64,000 nt of DNA from Erodium maritimum (taxonomy: Eukaryota > Streptophyta > Magnoliopsida > Geraniales > Geraniaceae). A program made the position numbers and the translations under genes. This document shows positions 33,222 to 45,106 of this stretch, piece by piece. The notes below the pieces were generated by a model that saw only the letters and a list, made by a program, of their open reading frames with translations, was not told where the DNA came from and did no database searches. Within the stretch, counting starts at the first letter, position 1. Every line of letters begins with the position of its first letter. The stretch is from the NCBI GenBank assembly GCA_963921825.1, contig OY997589.1:56274959-56338958 (forward strand), given 5' to 3'.

Positions 33222-34932
33222 TGTAAGAACCACTCCCGGTCAACGCCAGTCAAAGCGGCGAAAAACAGGAAAATTTGAAATTTTGAGACAGACACTTAAA
33301 TGAACCTAAATTTGACCCCGAGGGTCATACCGGACTTAAGTTGACCCCAATATCGACCAAAGTGAGTTTTGGGGGACTCAGAGCAACTTTCTGACCAATT
33401 TGGGAAAGGTTGACTTTTTGCCAGAAAAGTCAACCAAGCGACGTTTTGGATCCAAAAAGCTAGCCCTCGTTACAGCGGTCTTAGTTGAGCCGTTTCCTTG
33501 TAGCCCGTGAAGTTTCATAATTTCTTGGAAAATGGGCCCGTTCGGGGCCTGAGACGGCCGAATTTCGCGAATCTGACAGAAAAATATCTACAAAAATATT
33601 TTTTAAAGAGGTGGGACCCACTTGCCACTTGTCACACAAGTGGTGGTGTTAGGTATTTTTGAACAAAACAAAAAGGAAATGAGTGGTAGTTTGTAAATGA
33701 GAAGAGATTGGTTTGGTTTTTAAAACAAATTAAAAGGAAATGAAAGGGGAAGTGTCGGCCAAATCAAAAAAAGAAGAGAAGGAGAAGAGAGGAAGAAGAG
33801 ATAAGAAGGAGAAGGAGAGAAGGAAAGGAAAAAGGGTTAGGGCTTTGCGATTTCCCGACGATCCAACCGACGGATCGTCTCAACGGTTGAAGAATCGAGC
33901 TCCTGTCATCATTCCCTACGGTGAGAACCTAACTGATTTTCGTTTTGGTATGTTTAAAAGTTAGGGTTTGTGTTTAAACGAGTTAAATATGGATGAGTCG
34001 AGGTGTAGGGTTCTTTGGGAACGTTTTGGAGCGAAAATTGATCGGTTTCCGGTGACCGGAGGCTCGGGGGAGCTCCGGCCACCGTGGCTGGTGGCTGGCC
34101 TGAGCTAGGACCGGCCACCATGGTGGTGAACCGGTCCAGCCACCCACGGCTAAGGGTGGATGGGTGGGGCCCACGTGTTCGGGTGGTTTAGGACGATCCC
34201 CAAGTCGTTAATCCACACCCAGAACGAATTTTGGAATTAAATTGTGAAAGTTGGAAATTTCGGGTTTAGAAACTTTAAGCGCGAATTAAATCGCTCGGAA
34301 GTCAGAAATTGATTTCGTCGATTGCATTGGAACCCTTGAATTATTCTAAGATCGTAGAAACGAAAACGGGAATTTTCGGAGCCCCGGAAGGGCATTTTCC
34401 AATTCCGGGCAGAATCGCCGAGCCGGGCGAATCGGGCCTTTCCAGGCCCATTATTGACAATGTCGAGTAATTGGGAAGTTTGGGAGTGATCGACCTTGTC
34501 GGGGTTGAGTTTGGGCGTCAAATTCATTAAAATTCAGCTTTGTCTGCAAACTTAAAAAGTGTTTTAATTGTGATCTTGTTAGATCGCGTCGAGGACCGCG
34601 ACAAGGGAAAGCTAGGAGAGTGATCGTGAGCACACCGGAGCTTGGGCGTGGACTTTTGGGAAAGCGTTACGAGGTAGGGAAAAGTAGCCGGATCTCGGCC
34701 TTGACTAGGGAAAGTTAACGGTAGAAATGCATGTGACACCTAGTGGTGTCGTAGGATAAGTAAGTTTATCGAACCCTAGAAATGCAGGCGACACTTAGTG
34801 GTGTCGTATGATACGTGAACGTATCGAACAATAGAAATGCATGTGACACTTAGTAGTGTCGTAGGATAAGTAAAGTTATCGAACAATGGAAATACTGGTG
34901 GCATTTGGTTGTGCCCAGAGGTTGATTGAATT

Positions 34933-35500
34933 GGTGCGTCGTGGGTGGCCATGAGTGCCGTTGGGGTATTGAACCCCTGTATTACTGTTGGTGCGTCGTG
35001 GGTGGGCATGAGTGCCGTTGGGGTGTTGAACCCGTGTATTACTGTTGGTGCGTCGTGGGTGGCCATGAGTGCCGTTGGGGTGTTGAACCCGTGTATTACT
35101 GTTGGTGCGTCGTGGGTGGCCATGAGTGCCGTTGGGGTGTTGAACCCGTGTATTACTGTTGGTGCGTCGTGGGTGGCCATGAGTGCCGTTGGGTTGTTGA
35201 ACCCGTGTATTACAGTTGGTGCGTCGTGGGTGGCCATGAGTGTCGTTGGGGTGTTGAACCCGTGTTAACTATTTGTGTGTCGTGGGTGGCCATGAGTGCC
35301 CGTGGGGAGTTAAACCCGTGTTTTACTGTTTGTGTGTCGTGGGTGGTCAGGTGTGTCTTTGGGTGTTGGACCCGTGTGTTTACTGTTTGTGGGTCGTGAG
35401 TGGTCCTTTGGGGTGTTGAACCCGTGTGATATTGTCTCGTGTGTCGTGGGTGGCCATGTGTGCATGTGGGGTGTTAAACCTGTGGTGTCACTATTTGTTG
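34933..35500 (+). repeat. 57-bp minisatellite inside the gypsy solo LTR
   Basis: About six good copies of a unit with GGTGCGTCGTGGGTGGCC and TTGAACCCGTGTATTACTG, starting at 34933, 34990 and 35047 and so on, then decaying copies to about 35500. The unit is 57 bp here and 58 bp in the copy at 2621. Long frames on both strands across it are by-products. Confidence 0.88.
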
Positions 35501-35524
35501 AACCTTGAGTGTTTATTGTGATTG

Positions 35525-35740
35525 CCTGAGGTTGGGGGCCCGCCTGACAATAAAAGGGTCCTATGGTCGCGCGCGTGGGGGTTGGCTAGCCTTCCGACTA
35601 ACCATCAGTAAAGTTGTGCATTCTTCTGCCTGAGGTTGTGGGCCCGCCTGACAATAAAGGGGTTCTGTGGTCGCGCGTGTAGGGGTTGGCTAGCCTTCCG
35701 GGTTAACCACCGGTAAAGTTGTGCATTCTTCGGCGATGAA
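35525..35740 (+). repeat. Direct repeat of about 110 bp in the solo LTR
   Basis: Two copies containing GGGCCCGCCTGACAATAAA, GGTCGCGCG and GGGGTTGGCTAGCCTTCCG (near 35536 and 35640). The LTR at 862 has a different 44-bp repeat in the matching place, so this LTR segment is hypervariable. Confidence 0.75.
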
Positions 35741-36458
35741 GGGTGGCTCCCCTTCCGACTAGCTATCGGAGAAGTATTGCGTTATATATCGCTAACAGGT
35801 CGACCGCCTGGCCCGACAGAGATCGGGGGAAGTTGCGTGGGGCAGGCTCAAGCCCAGCCGGTTAGCAACCGGCACTGAGCAGCTGGAGTGTGATCCTTTG
35901 TGATCTTGTTTGCCGTGTGCGATCCTTTGTGATCTTGGGTGTTGCGTGGTTATTAGTCGCGTTTTGGGTTGAGGTCGTAACCGCTGTGTCGGGTCTACAT
36001 TACGTGTCCGGGTGTTGAATTGGTTGGGGAAAGTAACAGTTTTCGTGTGACAGTCGGGTTACTTGAGTTTGGGGATAGTAGTCCCCGGTGTTTGGTTTGT
36101 TGTTGGTGTTTCCGGCATTTTCTGCTAGTATGTCGTAGTCAGTCTGGTATTCGTGGTGGTGAGCGAACGCTCACCCCTAGCTGCTTTTCCTACAGGTACG
36201 GGTCGCGAGACGGACTAGGGGAACTCTCGAAGCTTAAAGAGCTGGGAGCGGGAGTCCGGGTTTCTTTTTGGGAGTCTAGCGACGTACATGTTTATTTTGT
36301 CCGCTTGTTTTGGACGTACTTTTAAGTTGTAAAATATTATTTTGATTAACTAAATGGTGATTTTAAGCGGTTTACTTAAAAGGGTTTGAAAATTGTTTTA
36401 TTGTTTCACCGTTCGCGTTCCGGGTTCGGTTCTACCGAATTTGGGGCGTGACACATTA

Positions 36459-36900
36459 CCACAGATATCCTTAAAGATAAGTAGATTTTTCCTAGATCTA
36501 TTAGCATACAAGGTATTATGGATACGCAATATCGCTCCATTTTCCTATAGAAAGGTGGCTCCCAAGAGCCTTCTATCAGGTTTGTAGTACCCATGATACT
36601 GTTAACACTTTCCCCAACCAAGGTTAAGCAGGAAAAGATATTTCTTGTCCCTTAAGATTGTGTGTGTTGACGTGCAATCAACCATACATACATCATCATT
36701 CTCATTGCAAGTAGACAATCCATTATCAAGCTCCATAACCTTCCACAAATGAGAGCATTACTTTAGTTTACAAAAAATCATATATCATATTGTTTAAAAG
36801 GATGTACTGGTAATAACATATGCATGCTACATTCCCATCACGGGAAAAGTTCTCATCATCATCACCAAAGAAGTCGGAGACTAAAACTTTGATCGAATCA
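36459..36900 (-). pseudogene. Copia protease region, minus strand
   Basis: Minus-strand frames read VCMVDCTSTHTILRDK (active-site Asp in VDCTS, near 36690), then SVNSIMGTTNLIEGS. This is the usual order in plant copia upstream of the pre-integrase domain found at 33221. Several stops. Confidence 0.75.
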
Positions 36901-37073
36901 ACCAGATCACTACGATAAAAAAATAATCTTTATGAACTTCTTCCCTGTGGTCGGTTCACAATACACCTTTTTAAGCGGTCTGGTATACGACAGAGCCGTG
37001 CCTACGTCCATGTTCCACCATATCGGCTACATACAGTTTCAGTATTGGCGTGACTACACATGGGTCCAGGACC

Positions 37074-37533
37074 TCACCTGGGTCTAGAGCTACCGTCTCG
37101 TACTAATACATTCACTTTCGGGAATGGAGTATTGCCACCGTTTACTTCCCCATTCACTTTTGGGAACGGAGTACTACCAACATGGTGAGTTTGATGGTTT
37201 TTAAGCAATAATTCATTGTTCCGCCCAATAATGAGTAAACATGATATTAACTTTATAAATTTCTGAAACTTTTGCACTCGATACTGTTGTTGCAGAAGAA
37301 TATTCGATGGGTGGAATGTGGAGATTTTTTTCTCAAGCATAGATTTATCATATATCTTTTTTTTTTCAAACATCCGGAGCTTGGAAACAATTCTGAATAT
37401 AGCGGAATTATACTCAATAACAGACTTAAAGCCATGTAACCTGAGATTCGACCGATCATACGATGAGCATAAGCTACTAATTTCATATGCTCGAATTTCT
37501 CCCTGAGTATGGTCCACAAATCACACGGATCTT
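37074..37533 (-). pseudogene. Copia gag (UBN2-type), minus strand
   Basis: Two overlapping frames give DLWTILREKFEHMKLV, then LRLHGFKSVIEYNSAIFRIV, MLEKKISTFHPSNILLQQQY, LISCLLIIGRNNELLLKNH and STPFPKVN, the C-terminal half of a UBN2-type gag. A frame change falls near 37450. The N-terminal half is missing: an LTR is inserted at 37535. Confidence 0.87.
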
Positions 37534-37534
37534 G

Positions 37535-38343
37535 TGTTAGTCCTAGTGCCTGTAGTCCAATCATAAATGTCCAAATGTAAATATCATCATTAGCAATAAA
37601 ATTAAAGTGGCTTTATATTACTTATGTGTTGGAGTAATATATCTATGTGTGTTTTTGTCTATACCCATCATGCAAAGTAGAACCATAGATCGGGTTAGAT
37701 CACACTCGATGGGTCCTTATTCAACAAAGCTTCACTCAAAGCGACTAGTATGAAAGATCTCTTTATGGCTTACGTTCTATTTAGTCATTGAAATGAGATT
37801 CTAAAATCTGATCATAGATATAATGTGGGACATGATATTGGACGACCCGACCTGAATAAGTCCCATAGATCCATTCATGAACATATTCGGTGTCGTACCT
37901 TGCCATGTATCCTTAGACCAAGGAGTCTTTGTGATCTTTATGCACTAAACAACTGAGTTTGACCTGAGCCCAACGTTTTCCGTAGTAGGGCTTCTATAAC
38001 TGCTAAAATTGATTGGGGACGGACTGCATGAGTGACACGAAATACAACTAAGACACATAACACACAAAAAGGAAGAACAACTTATCCTCCCTCTTGCCCA
38101 TAATTTTGGCCAAGGCTTCCATTCTCCTCCATTTTGTGTTCTTGAGTCCTCTAAGCTTAGAACTACGTGACTTGGATTTCTTGGAGGATATGTAGGCGTC
38201 TTGGAGACTCAAGACAAATTATTATTTACCCGGTGTTCTTGTTTTGGTAAGAAATTGGCCTGATTTTTTGTCTTGTGATTCTAATATTTGGTAGTTGTTT
38301 CATGGCTTGCATGGCCTCTTGGTTTCAATTGTTATTACGACAT
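37535..38343 (+). mobile_element. Shrunken copia LTR of the array family
   Basis: It starts TGTTAGTCCTAGTGCC and follows the 7029-type LTR for about 500 bases, then jumps near 38045 to the 3' part (CCTCCCTCTTGCCCAT, GTAGGCGTCTTGGAGACTCA) and fades near 38340 without a clear CCCAACA end. About 0.8 kb of the LTR is deleted. It is more diverged than the array LTRs, so older. Confidence 0.78.
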
Positions 38344-39044
38344 CACAAATTCATTCACAAAATTACCATACAATAAGCAAACCCATGGAGTAGCCAAACT
38401 ATCCATATAACCCGCATAGAAAGAAATTTCAAGCTTCAGACCCTAAGCCAAGCTGCATGTTACATGCATGCGGTTTGCATCTTTGAACTTCAGGTCCAAA
38501 TGCTTTAGTTTCAACAGATCTCAAATTTGAGTATCAACAATAAAACACAAGTATATACGATAAGCATCAAATTTTTGATGTGAAAGATCCAATGTGTATT
38601 GGCGATCACATAACATACTTATCCGAAAGTCATAACTAAACATGCATAAATAAGCATGACTCAACTATAAATAGATTCACGAGTACATGAAACTATAATA
38701 AAGTAGATCGATGATACCCGATTATACGAGAAAGCCGTGATGTAAAGCTCGAGAAATCGTGTTGATAACGTGTTGTTAGACACGCCTATAAAGCTTTGGA
38801 AATCGTGATGATAACGTGCAGTGAAACCCGTGCCCACAACGTGTCGCAGAACTCGTCCTGATAAGGTGTTGTAAGTTGAGATGTGGAACCAACACCAAGA
38901 CACCAAGATGACCCAAAAAACAAGAACATAAGAAGCTTGGAGTTTATATATTGATCACCAAGAAAGTAAGAACAAACACTTAGGATTAAAAGTTGAAACA
39001 TAGAGAGAATGAGAGAACATTTCATTCATCCATAATCATAAAAT
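38344..39044 (-). mobile_element. Copia leader and LTR part, minus strand
   Basis: Homologous to 4690-5200. It has a few AACTTCAGGT motifs, then repeated GTGTTGATAACGTG-like segments (38758-38875), and an AT-rich end with AGAGAGAATGAGAG. It continues at 40601 beyond the inserted solo LTR. The outer limit near 40660 is uncertain. Confidence 0.6.
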
Positions 39045-40595
39045 TGTTGGAATTCTAGGGAGCATAATGCAGCGGAAAATAAAAACTTTCCCTAGAATAG
39101 CCTCAGGATCCATGTAATTCCGAGTAAACCAACAAACAAAAAATTAAAGGAGAAATTACCTCTTTCAATTTTTCAGCTTGGTTCTAGACAGTGACCAACT
39201 TGCAGCTCGCATATCTCAGTAAAGAACCGTTGTAATCCAAATCCCTCCGGTCAGATTAAAGACCAATGTATATAGAATGTTCACTCAAAAAATCAGCAAG
39301 ATCGGGCCTCTGATGAAACTCCGATCGAGCTCTTTTCAGTGGCTGGTCAGACAGAATCCGGGCAGAAAAATCTGCCTAGATTTTTCTTCTCTTCTTGCAA
39401 ACAAACAACACCCGAAACAAATGGATTTGACTTGAGTCTCCAAGACTCCTACGTATCCTCTTGGAGGAATCAAATCCACGTAGTTCTTGAACAATCCTTC
39501 CCAAAATCGTTTGTGTGCTAGCACAAGATGGAGAACACTTCTTTCTCTCTCTATTCTCCCTACTCGTTTTTCTCTCTACACTTTGAGAACCATTCTCAAC
39601 ACAACCTTGAGAAAAATATGATTTTTCTTCTCTTTATTTCATGTTTACTTAACCCAACATGACCACCCTTATTTTATTTGAAAAAACCCAACTCTTGGAC
39701 TTCCGACTTGGAGAAGTGTCTCACTTGGGTTTTGCATGCTTACTATTCCTAAACATGACTCCACTAAGTCATTTCAAGCAAGCCCAACTCTTGGACTTTC
39801 TTTTATGACAAGTGTCTCATTTTAGGATTAGTGGTCATGCAAAAATACCCTATTTGAATTTCAAAAATTCAAGAGTCATTTTTGCATTCTAATTGCCAAA
39901 CATAATTTTTATTATACTGGCAATTCGAAAAACGAGTTTAATGAATAAATAAATATTATATCAAATATAATATATTAATTTATTCACTTAATGGACTTCA
40001 AAAGTCGTATACGATTTTGGGCTTGTTGTTAGGTGTGACACTGTAAGCTCATACGACGTTCGGCAGTGGGCCCAAAATCCTCTATTCGTCCACATGTCAT
40101 AGTTGTCTTCTAGCAAAGAAACATGACTATCCAAACGTGTATGGTGATCGTCAATGCGACTTAACCTTTCCACGCTAATACGTCTTCTAGTAAACGATAT
40201 CTCGATCGAATAAGGCATAGGGTCGTCATCCTTATTTTATTCGATCGCTGTTTCTTGATCTTAAGTAGACTGCCAGTATTCTCATAGTGGGTCATCCAAT
40301 GTCATTTCCCTAAATGACATCTATGATTTGACTTCATATTCAATATGTATGATCAGTAAAACGTGATCATCAGCCAATATCATACTAGTCTTAGTATATC
40401 AGTAAGACCGGGGATCAAGTGAATAATACTCTATTATTTCTAAGAGTTTTGCTATCAGGTCCTCAACCCGATGATCTTAAGAAAGAGTATTATTCACACT
40501 ATTAACATTTCACAAATGATAATAGTAGTGTCGATGTATTAATGAAATGATAATGCCGTCCATGATCACGATTGGCAAGGGCACAAAAACCTACA
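39045..40595 (-). mobile_element. Solo copia-type LTR, minus orientation
   Basis: The ends TGTTGG and CCTACA carry TG and CA, flanked by a perfect duplication AAAAT (39040-39044 and 40596-40600). Length 1551 bp. Orientation is inferred from a CTACGTATCCTCTTGG segment that mirrors the 3' part of the plus-strand LTRs (near 8520). It is a different subfamily from the 1688-bp LTR. The minus-strand ORF at 39988-40218 has no recognisable domain. Confidence 0.85.
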
Positions 40596-40660
40596 AAAAT
40601 CTTATACAATAACCCTAATACAGCTCCTTGTTCTAAACCTTATTACATCCCTACCGCCAT

Positions 40661-41173
40661 CGGCGGCTCTTGGGGCCCTCGTGGTCCATGGGAGTTGTCG
40701 GTGATTCTCTTCGTCTACTTATTAGTTTCTGAAGCCTCAAAACTCTTTGTCTCCATCATCCTCCGTGCATGTAGATCCTCGAAGGCATATGCATCTTCCG
40801 CTGCCGTTCACCCCTTGTCTTAGGCTTCTTCGTACTGTTCTTCTACTCGTTCTATACCGTAGGATTTAGATCTGGTACTCTACACTAGATTTGAGTCGCA
40901 ACATAGATCAGGGACTCTTCGTCATCTCCGTTTAGGTGTTGACCCGCGACGTGGTTGTCGTAGTCTCTGAGGCTGTGTTGAAGGTCAGTGGAGGTGGGTT
41001 ACGAGTGAATCATGTGGGCTTTTTTACTCTGGCTGTCATAGCGTCGCGGTGTTGGCCGTCAGTAAGCAAGCCGCCACTATCACCCCTCAAAGATGATATT
41101 GCAGTGAGCTCTGCATCCCGTGTGTTGGGTCTCGATATGGAAGTAGTGCACGTGGGATGCTGATTGATGAGAA
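40661..41173 (+). other. Unassigned unit, left part (possibly LINE-like)
   Basis: GC-balanced sequence with short frames but no domain. It appears to continue at 50893-51580, where it ends in a T-rich stretch and a short A run, which would fit a non-LTR element. No reverse transcriptase is present. Confidence 0.35.
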
Positions 41174-41759
41174 TATTATTCTTAGTGTCCGTAGTTCAAT
41201 CGTAAACATCCAAATGTATATATCATCGTTAGCAATAGAAGTAAAGCGGCTTTAAATATTATCCACGTGTTGGAGTAATATATCGAAGTATGTTCTGATC
41301 TATGTACACCATGCGTAGTAGAACCATAGATTGAGAGGAATTACACTTGATGGGTCCCTAATTAACAAAGCTTCACTAGAAGGGACTAATATGAAAGATG
41401 ACTCTTTATGGCTCACGTTCTATTAGTCATTGGAATGAGATTCCAAAGTCTGATCATAGATATCATGTGGGAAATTATATTGGACGATCCGACATGAATA
41501 GATCAAGTCATGAACATATTCAATGTCGTAGCTTGTCATGTATCCTTAGACCAATGTGTCTTTGAGATTGCTATGTATTAAACAATTGAGTTTCACCTAG
41601 CCCAACGTTACTTATGACAGGGTTTCCATAACGGCCAAGATTGGCTTGGGGACGGACTGCATGAGTGACACGAATGACGGCTAAGAGATTTATCCCTTAT
41701 AATACGGTATGGGAAAGATATCGTTTCTCGGCCGCTTGATTGAGGGTGACTGAAAGAAT
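41174..41759 (+). mobile_element. Solo copia LTR, left part
   Basis: It matches the first ~590 bases of the 1688-bp LTR, starting TATTATTCTTAG in place of TGTTAGTCTTAG. It is interrupted at 41759 by a reversed copia (duplication AGAAT) and resumes at 49823. The flanks GAGAA (41169-41173) and GAGAC (50893-50897) look like a decayed 5-bp duplication. Confidence 0.85.
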
Positions 41760-42170
41760 TGTTGGGTCTCGATGGAGGGTATGAACCTATACTTTCAGTA
41801 GAAGCAAAACTCGAGACCATCCAAGCAATGAAACACTACCAAATTTAGAAACACAACAAAACCGAAATCACAATTTCCTTACCAATTGTTGAAGTGGCTC
41901 AACTTTTAGCTCGTGTATCTGAATAACGAACCGTCAAAATCTGAATTCAACCGTCCACTTTGAATACCTATATGTGGAGAACATTCACTCCAAAAATAAT
42001 CTTCATTGGACCTAGGATGAACTCCCGATCGGGCTCTTGAAGGTGGCTGGTCGGAGAAAATCTGTGCAGAAAATTCAGAACAAATTTTTCTTCTTGTTTC
42101 TCCCAATTAAAGAACATTGGGTAAAGGAATGATCGGCTTGAGTCTCCAAGACGCCTACGTATCCATATAC
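41760..42170 (-). mobile_element. Truncated 3' LTR of the reversed copia
   Basis: It opens TGTTGGGTCTCGATGG, the complement of the family LTR end, and parallels 47908-48310 up to GACGCCTACGTATCCATATA, where it jumps into integrase sequence. Confidence 0.85.
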
Positions 42171-42179
42171 GAACACCTT

Positions 42180-43044
42180 TCTTCTTCCCGTACTATTTCT
42201 AAAATGGCGTCCCTTCACAACCTTCGTCGGAGCCCGATTTACTATGAACGCGACCGTTTCTATAGAATAACCCTAGAAAGAGATCGGGAGAGCAGTCCAA
42301 CTAATCATGGAACGGACCATTGTCTAACAATGTCCGATTTCTCCGTTAGGCTACACCTTTCATCGACAGTGTCCCGGGAGGAGTCCATTCCAAAAGGATC
42401 TCATTCTCTTTTAGATGATCTAAAAAATCTGTGGTCAAGTATTCTCCACCTCGATCCAATTGAAGTGCCTTAATACCTTTCCGGAGCTGGTTTTCTACTT
42501 CAGTCTTAAACTCTCTGAATTTATCAAAAAGTTTCAGACTTATCTCTCATCGAATAGACATAACCATATTTAATGTAATTATCAGTAAATGTGACAAAGT
42601 AACTAAAAACCCATCCTGGCAAGCGAATTTATTGGTCTATACACATCCCAGTGTATTAGGCTCAATAATTCACCCACCCTTTCACCGCAACCGATGAAGG
42701 GCGCTTTAGTCATTTTTCCCATCAAACAAGCCTCGCACATATCAATCGAATCAAATTCAAATAGAATTTAAAGTCCGCACTTCCGAAGTGTTGATATGCA
42801 TTTTTCTTTATGCGGCCCTAACAACAGTGCCTTATAAGAGTTTCGGTTTAAATCGTCGGATTTAGACCTCTTGGTATTAACGTTATAAATAGAGCTTGAG
42901 GCATTATTACTCATATCTAATATGTACAATCCTCCAACCATGTTAGCACTAACATAAAACATATCATTGCATAGAATATTGAAAATCAAAATTATATCTT
43001 TCCTTGTCTAACATGGACATAGATATAATTTTCCTACTAAAAGT
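42180..43044 (-). pseudogene. Integrase remains of the reversed copia, part 1
   Basis: Matches the array integrase region 11000-11850 in reverse. The longest frame (42768-42989) reads NILCNDMFYVSANMVGGLYILDM and a decayed zinc site; the exact order agrees with unit 1. Numerous stops. It is cut by the half-LINE at 43061. Confidence 0.85.
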
Positions 43045-43368
43045 AGGTATGCAATATACAATTTTTTTAGGTTTTTTAAAATAAAGTGTTTTTTAAATCA
43101 AAAACGCTCTCCACAAAACCTCTCTGAGGTTCCTTCTTACCCTATTAGGGTCGTTCGCCGCCGCCGCCCTCCTCTGCCCCTTCCGACCGCCTATTTCCAA
43201 CCCATCCACTACCTCTTCGCTCACAGCCGCCCTATCTCCAGCCCATCGCTGCCCAGCCGTGTTTGGCCTCCATCGACGTGTGTTCAGCACCCGACCGCCT
43301 GCATCTGGGCACTCACCGCCGCCACTGACGCCTCTTCGACATCGTTCTCGCCCATTTCCGTTCATCTG

Positions 43369-44621
43369 ATGTCGGATCTACCTACTCCCCGCCTCCACGA
43401 GCCGGAAATGGTCAACCCCGACCAGATCCACCCACATGCAGAGGTCCGTCGTGACCTCGGGGCCTCCGCCCAGCACCATGAAGGTCGCGCCGTCGACCTC
43501 CCGCCGCTGCTCGATCCGGTTCCTGCCTCCCCTCGGATGCCGCCACATCCGATAGATCTGAAGGACAAGTCGGGCGCGTCCTTGCCTATCGTGATGCCCC
43601 TGGTTGTCGGCGGGGCTACTCACCCACCGGAGCCCTTTCCGTCTTACACCGGACATTTATCCACGGAGAGGAACGTCCACCGAGATATGATCACTCTTCC
43701 CCATCCAATCCTGGCTCCGATGGTAACTCGCTGTCCTCCTCCAACAGACCGGGTGCAGGTTGCTAGCCCTATCTGCCCGAGTGGTAGTCGGCCATCGGGG
43801 TCGTCTTCTGGGGCCCAGGCAAGCCGTATATCCCCGATCCCGGACTGGGAGGATGAGGATGATGAACTGGTGGTGTCGGACGATGGGGTCCCACTCTTTA
43901 CGTCTGGATCGTACGAGTTCTCCCTTGCAGCGAGGGTCGCAGGGGACCGATCACACAACCAACACATCGTCTGTGGGATGATGCTGCGGAAATGGAAGGT
44001 TGCGGGGATTCGGGTTGAGAACCTGTCTCCCGACGTCACGGGCTATCATTTCCCGTCAGCCAAGATCATGGAAGACATCCGCCATAGGGGTCCCTAGAGC
44101 TTTAAGGGATACCCCCTCCTCTTTGAACCGCTTCGGCGATTCAATCGGGCGGAAGATATCAGTTTCAATCATGTGGAACTCGGGGTCCGGGCACTGAATA
44201 TCCCAGGAGGAGCCAGAAATTCTTACATTCGGGGTCTTGTTGCGGGCAATATATAGGCACGCAAATCCTGTCGGACCCAATCCCGACGGTCCGACAAGAG
44301 GATATGCATCTCTGGCTGCGGGTCCGTATGGAGCTGTCTCGACCACTGCGGCGCAGGACGCGACTCCGTTTCCCAGGTACCGATTCCTCTGTTATGATTG
44401 ATCTACAATACGACAGAGTGGTGGATTTTTGTTGCAGGTGCGGCATGCTGACACACAGGCTACCGAGCTGCCAAATACTGCTGCTGGGGATTGGCCGGGA
44501 GGAGGTCCGATATGATAGGTCCATTCTGGTCCCAAGGGATCTGGATGTGGATCGGTTGCTACAAACGGTCTGGGAGGCACCCCCACCCCAGCATCACACC
44601 CGGCGATCACGTACCTCCTGA
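43369..44621 (+). pseudogene. LINE ORF1 (DUF4283-like, CCHC zinc knuckle)
   Basis: ATG 43369 opens a Pro-rich N-terminus. From about residue 175 come YEFSLAARVAGDRSHNQ, KWKVAGIRVENLSPDVTGY and KIMEDIRHRGP, a DUF4283-like RNA-binding domain. TAG at 44095 stands where the family has Trp (TGG). The same frame goes on with SFKGYPLLFEPLRRFN, and after a shift near 44255 another frame reads VVDFCCRCGMLTHRLPSC, a complete CX2CX4HX4C knuckle. Such proteins coat LINE RNA. One nonsense change and one shift are the main lesions, so it is a fairly young pseudogene. Confidence 0.83.
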
Positions 44622-44641
44622 GTGATCTAACCCTGAACTCT

Positions 44642-45106
44642 ATGGTCCGTTCTAGGGAAATTACCATGGGCGCTGAATCGTCCAATGCAGGCACTTCGAA
44701 GCCTGACTACCTGGCTAAGGTTAACCAAGAAGGATTGACCACTATCTTGCAGAGGGGTGGCCATGGAGCATCCAACCCGCCACCCAAGCCCACAAAGCCT
44801 GACTACCTGGCTAACATCCACCCTGCCGCTGACTTTGTGATCCGAGCTACCCTCGGATACAATGCGATTATGAGGAAGGCAGAGGAGACAGATCCACGGG
44901 GCTACCCGGCGGACCCCCAGGGGAGTCTAGGGAAACGTGGACCGAGCAGAGGCAAAGGCAAGATGACCACTCTGAAAACCAGTAGTGGTTCGATGTACGC
45001 ACGCCCACCGGAGACAAAGAAGCAGAGGGGAGACCCGACTACCCAGCAGCAGCCTTGGTATCCGCCATTTCAGGGGGAGGATCGAGCAGACGGAGCGGAG
45101 GTCTAG
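44642..45106 (+). CDS. C-terminal tail of LINE ORF1 or hypothetical ORF
   Basis: A 154-codon open frame, Pro/Lys/Gly-rich (SKPDYLAKVNQEG twice in diverged form, RGPSRGKGKMTTLK), that follows the zinc knuckle. Long basic tails are usual after the knuckle in plant LINE ORF1. A stop near 44619 separates it. Function beyond that is not visible. Confidence 0.5.
   Translation: MVRSREITMGAESSNAGTSKPDYLAKVNQEGLTTILQRGGHGASNPPPKPTKPDYLANIHPAADFVIRATLGYNAIMRKAEETDPRGYPADPQGSLGKRGPSRGKGKMTTLKTSSGSMYARPPETKKQRGDPTTQQQPWYPPFQGEDRADGAEV

Larger units (their letters stand above)
33222..36453 (+). mobile_element. Solo LTR of the gypsy chromovirus family
   Basis: The same ends as the LTR at 862-3879 (TGTAAGAACC and GGGGCGTGACA), flanked by a perfect 5-bp duplication CATTA (33217-33221 and 36454-36458). 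Length 3232 bp. No internal sequence remains, so LTR-LTR recombination removed the body. It splits a copia element between protease and integrase. Confidence 0.95.

Noticed and set aside
34776-35399. Long overlapping ORFs on both strands with repeated WCVVGGHECRW or THDAPTVI units
   Set aside because: They are translations of the 57-bp minisatellite in a solo LTR. The period is a multiple of three, so any stop-free frame stays open. No gene signals.
43378-44524. Several minus-strand ORFs of 90-130 codons
   Set aside because: They mirror the LINE ORF1, which has a recognisable DUF4283-like domain and zinc knuckle on the plus strand.
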